A DNA stretch of 6,665 bases from the NCBI GenBank assembly GCA_003555415.1, contig PWHX01000114.1, positions 1 to 6,665 of the forward strand, given 5' to 3'. Positions 4,646-6,665 of the stretch are shown piece after piece. The position numbers and the translations under genes were made by a program. The notes under the pieces are model-generated. The model had not been told where the DNA came from. It worked only from the letters and a program-made list of their open reading frames with translations, and ran no database searches. Positions within the stretch are counted from its first letter, which is position 1. Each line of letters begins with the position of its first letter. Origin of the DNA: Syntrophomonadaceae bacterium (GTDB lineage Bacteria > Bacillota > Dethiobacteria > SKNC01).

Positions 4646-4954
4646 GTGCCGGTTTTACAAATAGACGTTGTTCCTTTAGGAACAGATGAACCCAGTATAA
4701 GCAGTTTTATATCAGAAGCCTGTAAAATTGTTGAGGAAAAAGGTTTAAAGTACCAGGTCAACCCTATGTCTACTATTATTGAAGGTAATCAAGAGGAGAT
4801 TTTTGAAGTTGCCAGAAAAATGCATGAGATGCCTTTAAACATGGGTGCTTCTCGCGTAATTACTTCTATAACTATTGATGAAAGGTTAGATAAAAATATG
4901 GACATGGAAAAAATGGTAGAAGTAGTAGCTGAAGATTTAGAAGAAGTCCCTTAA
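4646..4954 (+). CDS. MTH1187-family thiamine-binding protein (COG0011)
   Basis: A 102-residue protein of the Thiamine_BP family (PF01910, MTH1187/YkoF-like small ferredoxin-like fold), whose members form tetramers and some of which bind thiamine or related cofactors. The family pattern runs through its length: I6-D-V-V-P-L-G-T (6-13) with P16-S17, L34-K-Y (34-36), P40-M41-S-T-I-I-E-G (40-47), a helix ending in M59-H60-E61, then M66-G-A-S-R-V (66-71) and I77-D-x-R (77-80). The protein is full length. The longer frame starting at ATG 4631 is rejected because that codon overlaps the SD; GTG 4646 gives the canonical N-terminus. No thiamine biosynthesis or transport gene is next to it. The stop codon lies in the loop of the following terminator. 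The role in thiamine metabolism is family inference and unproven for most members. Confidence 0.9.
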   Translation: MPVLQIDVVPLGTDEPSISSFISEACKIVEEKGLKYQVNPMSTIIEGNQEEIFEVARKMHEMPLNMGASRVITSITIDERLDKNMDMEKMVEVVAEDLEEVP

Positions 4955-4970
4955 ACGGGACTTTTTTTAT
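4944..4970 (+). terminator. Intrinsic terminator overlapping the thiamine-binding gene stop
   Basis: AAGTCCC (4944-4950) pairs with GGGACTT (4957-4963) around a TTAAAC loop, followed by a T run (seven T's from 4962). The TAA stop (4952-4954) is inside the loop, so the last codons of the gene are part of the terminator stem. This closes the transcription unit as a single gene. Confidence 0.9.
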
Positions 4971-5003
4971 AATTATTTTTATCTCCTAATAATTTTGACA
5001 TTA

Positions 5004-5014
5004 TATGTTATAAT
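5004..5014 (+). promoter_or_regulatory. Extended -10 promoter for the zinc-ribbon/nfo operon
   Basis: TATGT followed by perfect TATAAT (5009-5014) is a complete extended -10 element. A TTGACA at 4995-5000 is only 8 nt away and cannot act as its -35. Transcription would begin near 5021, leaving a very short leader that starts about 6 nt before the GGAGGTG at 5027-5033. Confidence 0.55.
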
Positions 5015-5037
5015 GATAGGGAATCTGGAGGTGTAAC

Positions 5038-5271
5038 ATGATTATAGTAGGAGCAGGTGACAAGGTTAAAATCCTGGGAGAGTCAGGTTTATATAAGTGT
5101 CCCCACTGTAATAATGAGTGCCAGTTTAATGTTACGGAAGTAGCAAAGAATTTTCATATATTTTGGATCACAGTAGCCAGGTTTAACAAGAAATATTATT
5201 TAACCTGCGGCATATGTAACTATGGTTATGAACTTCAGAAAGAAGAATTAAATGATTATATTAAAAAATAA
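5038..5271 (+). CDS. Small zinc-ribbon protein, unknown function
   Basis: A 77-residue protein with two cysteine pairs, C21-P-H-C24 and C57-G-I-C60, spaced as in zinc ribbons. Around them are an N-terminal strand (I2-V-G-A-G-D-K-V) and a central hydrophobic strand (F39-H-I-F-W-I-T-V). C28 is an additional cysteine near the first pair. The acidic/basic C-terminal helix (E69-E70-L-N-D-Y-I-K-K) is typical of small zinc-ribbon proteins annotated only by motif in Clostridia. The W43/F39 hydrophobic patch may be buried in the fold rather than a membrane segment. ATG 5038 follows GGAGGTG (5027-5033). The gene ends 20 nt before nfo with no terminator between, so the two are likely cotranscribed. Zinc-mediated nucleic-acid or protein binding is plausible, but no specific role can be read from the sequence. 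Confidence 0.8.
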   Translation: MIIVGAGDKVKILGESGLYKCPHCNNECQFNVTEVAKNFHIFWITVARFNKKYYLTCGICNYGYELQKEELNDYIKK

Positions 5272-5291
5272 TTGTTGGAGGGATTTAAATT

Positions 5292-6140
5292 TTGCGACTA
5301 GGATGTCATCTCTCTATAGCAAAAGGGTTAAGTAAGTCAGCCCAAATGGCCAAAGAAATACAGGCTAATACTTTTCAGTTCTTTACTCGCAACCCCAGGG
5401 GAGGAGCAGCCAGAACAATTTCTGAAAAAGAAATAGAAGGCTGGAAGGAAATTCGAGTAAATGAGAAATTATCTCCTATCGTAGGGCACCTGCCTTACAC
5501 AGTAAACCTGGCCGCTCCCAAAGATAACATCCATTCCTTTGCTACAAATGTTCTTTTAGATGACCTGGTAAGAATGGACAAGATTAAGGCAGAATTCCTT
5601 GTTGTCCACCCGGGCAGCCATGTTGGGGAAGGAAGGGAGGCAGGGATAAAAAGAATTTTAAAAGCTCTGGAAAATTCTTATTTAAAATTTCATGGAGAAA
5701 CTAATTTGCTTTTAGAAGCTATGGCGGGGCAGGGCAGCGAAATCGGCACGCTTTTAGATATAAAAGAAATAATGGAAGCAGTTGGTAAACCTGAAGGGTT
5801 AGGTATTTGCCTGGATACCTGTCATTTGTTTGCAGCCGGTTATGATTTAACTAAGGCAGATGAAATAAAAAGATTACTAGAGGATCTGGAGGATTTATTT
5901 GGAATAAATAAAGTAAAAGCATTCCACTTGAACGACTCCAAATATCCTTTGGGAAGTAAAAAAGATAGGCATGAATTAATTGGAAAGGGATATCTCAAAA
6001 AAGAAGGGCTGTTAAACGTTTTATGCCAGCCAGCTTTTAAAAATATTCCATTTATTTTAGAGACTCCCGTAAAAAATTACCTGGAGTATGGCGAAGAAAT
6101 AAAATTAATCAGGTCATGGTTAGAAGAAAACTTTAAATAA
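5292..6140 (+). CDS. nfo: Endonuclease IV (AP endonuclease, deoxyribonuclease IV)
   Basis: A 282-residue TIM-barrel enzyme that incises DNA at abasic sites and removes 3' blocking groups in base excision repair, using three zinc ions. All nine metal ligands of the family are present: H66, H106, E142, D175, H178, H212, D225, H227 and E257. They sit in the motifs G-H-L-P-Y (65-69), V-H-P-G-S-H (105-110), L-L-L-E (139-142), C-L-D-T-C-H (173-178), F-H-L-N-D-S (211-216), D-R-H (225-227) and L-E-T-P (256-259). The length is normal for the family (about 280), with no truncation. The start is TTG at 5292 with GGAGGG (5277-5282) 9 nt upstream; no ATG is better placed and M-R-L-G-C-H is a normal family N-terminus. 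It is the second gene after the zinc-ribbon protein. In Bacillus the homologue works in spore and stationary-phase DNA repair, which may apply here. Confidence 0.96.
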   Translation: MRLGCHLSIAKGLSKSAQMAKEIQANTFQFFTRNPRGGAARTISEKEIEGWKEIRVNEKLSPIVGHLPYTVNLAAPKDNIHSFATNVLLDDLVRMDKIKAEFLVVHPGSHVGEGREAGIKRILKALENSYLKFHGETNLLLEAMAGQGSEIGTLLDIKEIMEAVGKPEGLGICLDTCHLFAAGYDLTKADEIKRLLEDLEDLFGINKVKAFHLNDSKYPLGSKKDRHELIGKGYLKKEGLLNVLCQPAFKNIPFILETPVKNYLEYGEEIKLIRSWLEENFK

Positions 6141-6160
6141 TAATACACTATTGATATAAT
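6132..6160 (+). promoter_or_regulatory. Possible sigma-A promoter for the glutaredoxin gene
   Basis: TTTAAA (6132-6137) and perfect TATAAT (6155-6160) are 17 nt apart. The -35 matches four of six consensus positions and overlaps the 3' end of nfo. Transcription would start near 6167 and give a leader of about 31 nt. There is no terminator between nfo and this gene, so readthrough is also possible. Confidence 0.4.
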
Positions 6161-6197
6161 TTAACTAAATAATTATTTTATAGAGGGAGGTACAATT

Positions 6198-6416
6198 TTG
6201 ATTGATGAAATTGTTGTTTACACTAAAACAGGCTGCCCTTACTGTCAACAGCTTATGGAGGAATATCAGAAAAAGGGAATTCCTTTTAAAGAGGTCAATG
6301 TATCTATGGACGCAAAGGCCAAAACCCTGGTAAAGAACGTATTATTGGCCGACAAAGTACCTGTTATCGTAAAAAACGGAGAATTAGAATCAATAGGATA
6401 TAAGGGAAAGGGCTGA
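6198..6416 (+). CDS. Short glutaredoxin-like protein (CPYC)
   Basis: A 72-residue thioredoxin-fold protein of the glutaredoxin/NrdH type. It has the redox motif T11-G-C13-P-Y-C16 after a first strand (I5-V-V-Y-T), a helix (Q17-Y24), a second strand (K31-E-V-N-V) and the cis-proline segment K53-V-P55-V-I-V. It presumably reduces disulfides or ribonucleotide-reductase-type partners in the cytoplasm, but the partner is unknown. The protein stops at G-Y-K-G-K-G, just after the last strand, so the usual C-terminal helix is absent. The same short form is seen in the UXX-star/short glutaredoxin group, so this may be normal rather than a truncation. TTG 6198 is supported by GAGGGAGGT (6183-6191). It lies 57 nt after nfo and 64 nt before the YfcE-like gene. 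Confidence 0.85.
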   Translation: MIDEIVVYTKTGCPYCQQLMEEYQKKGIPFKEVNVSMDAKAKTLVKNVLLADKVPVIVKNGELESIGYKGKG

Positions 6417-6428
6417 AAAATTTAAAGT

Positions 6429-6451
6429 TAATTCAGCCGGGAGCTGAATTA
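6429..6451 (+). other. Perfect hairpin without U tract between glutaredoxin and yfcE-like genes
   Basis: TAATTCAGC (6429-6437) pairs perfectly with GCTGAATTA (6443-6451) around a 5-nt CGGGA loop. The downstream sequence is not T-rich, so it is not a canonical intrinsic terminator. It lies 12 nt after the glutaredoxin TGA and ends 14 nt before the AAAGGAGG of the next gene. It may be a processing or stability hairpin, a weak attenuator, or a protein-binding structure. Confidence 0.5.
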
Positions 6452-6480
6452 CCTAAATAAAACTTAAAGGAGGAATACTA

Positions 6481-6665
6481 ATGAAACTTGGAATCATAAG
6501 CGACACTCATGGATCCTTGGAAGCCTGGAAAAAAGCTCAGAATCACTTTAAAGAATGTGAAATGATTTTACATGCAGGGGATGTTTTATACCATGGACCT
6601 AGAAACCCCTTGCCTCCGGGTTATGACCCTAAAGAACTGGCTTCTTCTATAAATAGCTCTAATAA
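6481..6665 (+). CDS. yfcE: YfcE/MJ0936-family metallophosphodiesterase, 3' end cut by window
   Basis: The first 61 codons of a calcineurin-like metallophosphoesterase. They include M-K-L-G-I-I-S-D-T-H-G (D8 and H10 as metal ligands), H31-A-G-D34-V-L (D34 as bridging metal ligand) and H38-G-P-R-N-x-L-P-x-G-Y. The last segment is characteristic of E. coli YfcE and close relatives, phosphodiesterases active on artificial substrates and with unclear natural ones. The remaining motifs (G-N-C-D, G-H-T-H) lie beyond the window and cannot be checked. ATG 6481 follows AAAGGAGGA (6466-6474) by 6 nt. The gene symbol is given by similarity to E. coli YfcE only. It may be cotranscribed with the glutaredoxin gene across the 6429-6451 hairpin. 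Confidence 0.9.
   Translation, partial: MKLGIISDTHGSLEAWKKAQNHFKECEMILHAGDVLYHGPRNPLPPGYDPKELASSINSSN

Noticed and set aside
4995..5014. TTGACA plus TATAAT as a standard promoter
   Set aside because: The spacer is only 8 nt, so TTGACA cannot be the -35 of this -10. The extended -10 alone was kept.

Overview
The window looks like chromosome from a low-GC, endospore-forming member of the Firmicutes, most likely the Clostridia. The evidence is AT-rich intergenic DNA, very strong AGGAGG-type ribosome binding sites, frequent GTG and TTG starts (positions 564, 3412, 4646, 5292 and 6198), U-tract hairpin terminators and a CotF-type spore coat gene. The genus cannot be named from this sequence. No transposase, phage gene, CRISPR array, tRNA or rRNA was seen.

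Layout: (1) 31-564, minus strand: two small helical genes, a ferritin-like/coat-associated protein and a CotF-family coat protein, with a promoter at 613-641 and a terminator at 31-68. (2) 719-2124, plus strand: an extended -10 promoter, a standalone LigD-type 3'-phosphoesterase, an MBL-fold hydrolase and a terminator. (3) 2170-2307, minus strand: a 38-residue membrane miniprotein whose stop codon lies in the loop of its own terminator. (4) 2399-4477, plus strand: an ADP-ribosylglycohydrolase followed by a DUF1786 (actin/hexokinase-fold) protein, ending at a very GC-rich hairpin. (5) 4513-4970: a possible promoter, an 8-codon minigene, AT-rich dyads, and an MTH1187-type thiamine-binding protein whose real start is GTG 4646. 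(6) 5004-6665: an extended -10 promoter, a small zinc-ribbon protein, endonuclease IV (Nfo), a short CPYC glutaredoxin, and the 5' part of a YfcE-like phosphodiesterase cut by the window end.

Functionally this is mostly housekeeping and stress or maintenance genes. Two genes act on damaged DNA 3' ends: the phosphoesterase removes 3'-phosphates and ribonucleotides, and Nfo removes 3' blocks and incises abasic sites. Both would suit a spore former that must repair breaks at germination. The ADP-ribosylglycohydrolase/DUF1786 pair suggests reversal of ADP-ribosylation linked to an uncharacterised nucleotide-binding protein. The most unusual signals are a perfect 9-nt Shine-Dalgarno separated from a TTG start by a perfect hairpin (3378-3414), the 38-residue membrane miniprotein, and the strong-RBS 8-codon minigene at 4536-4562.
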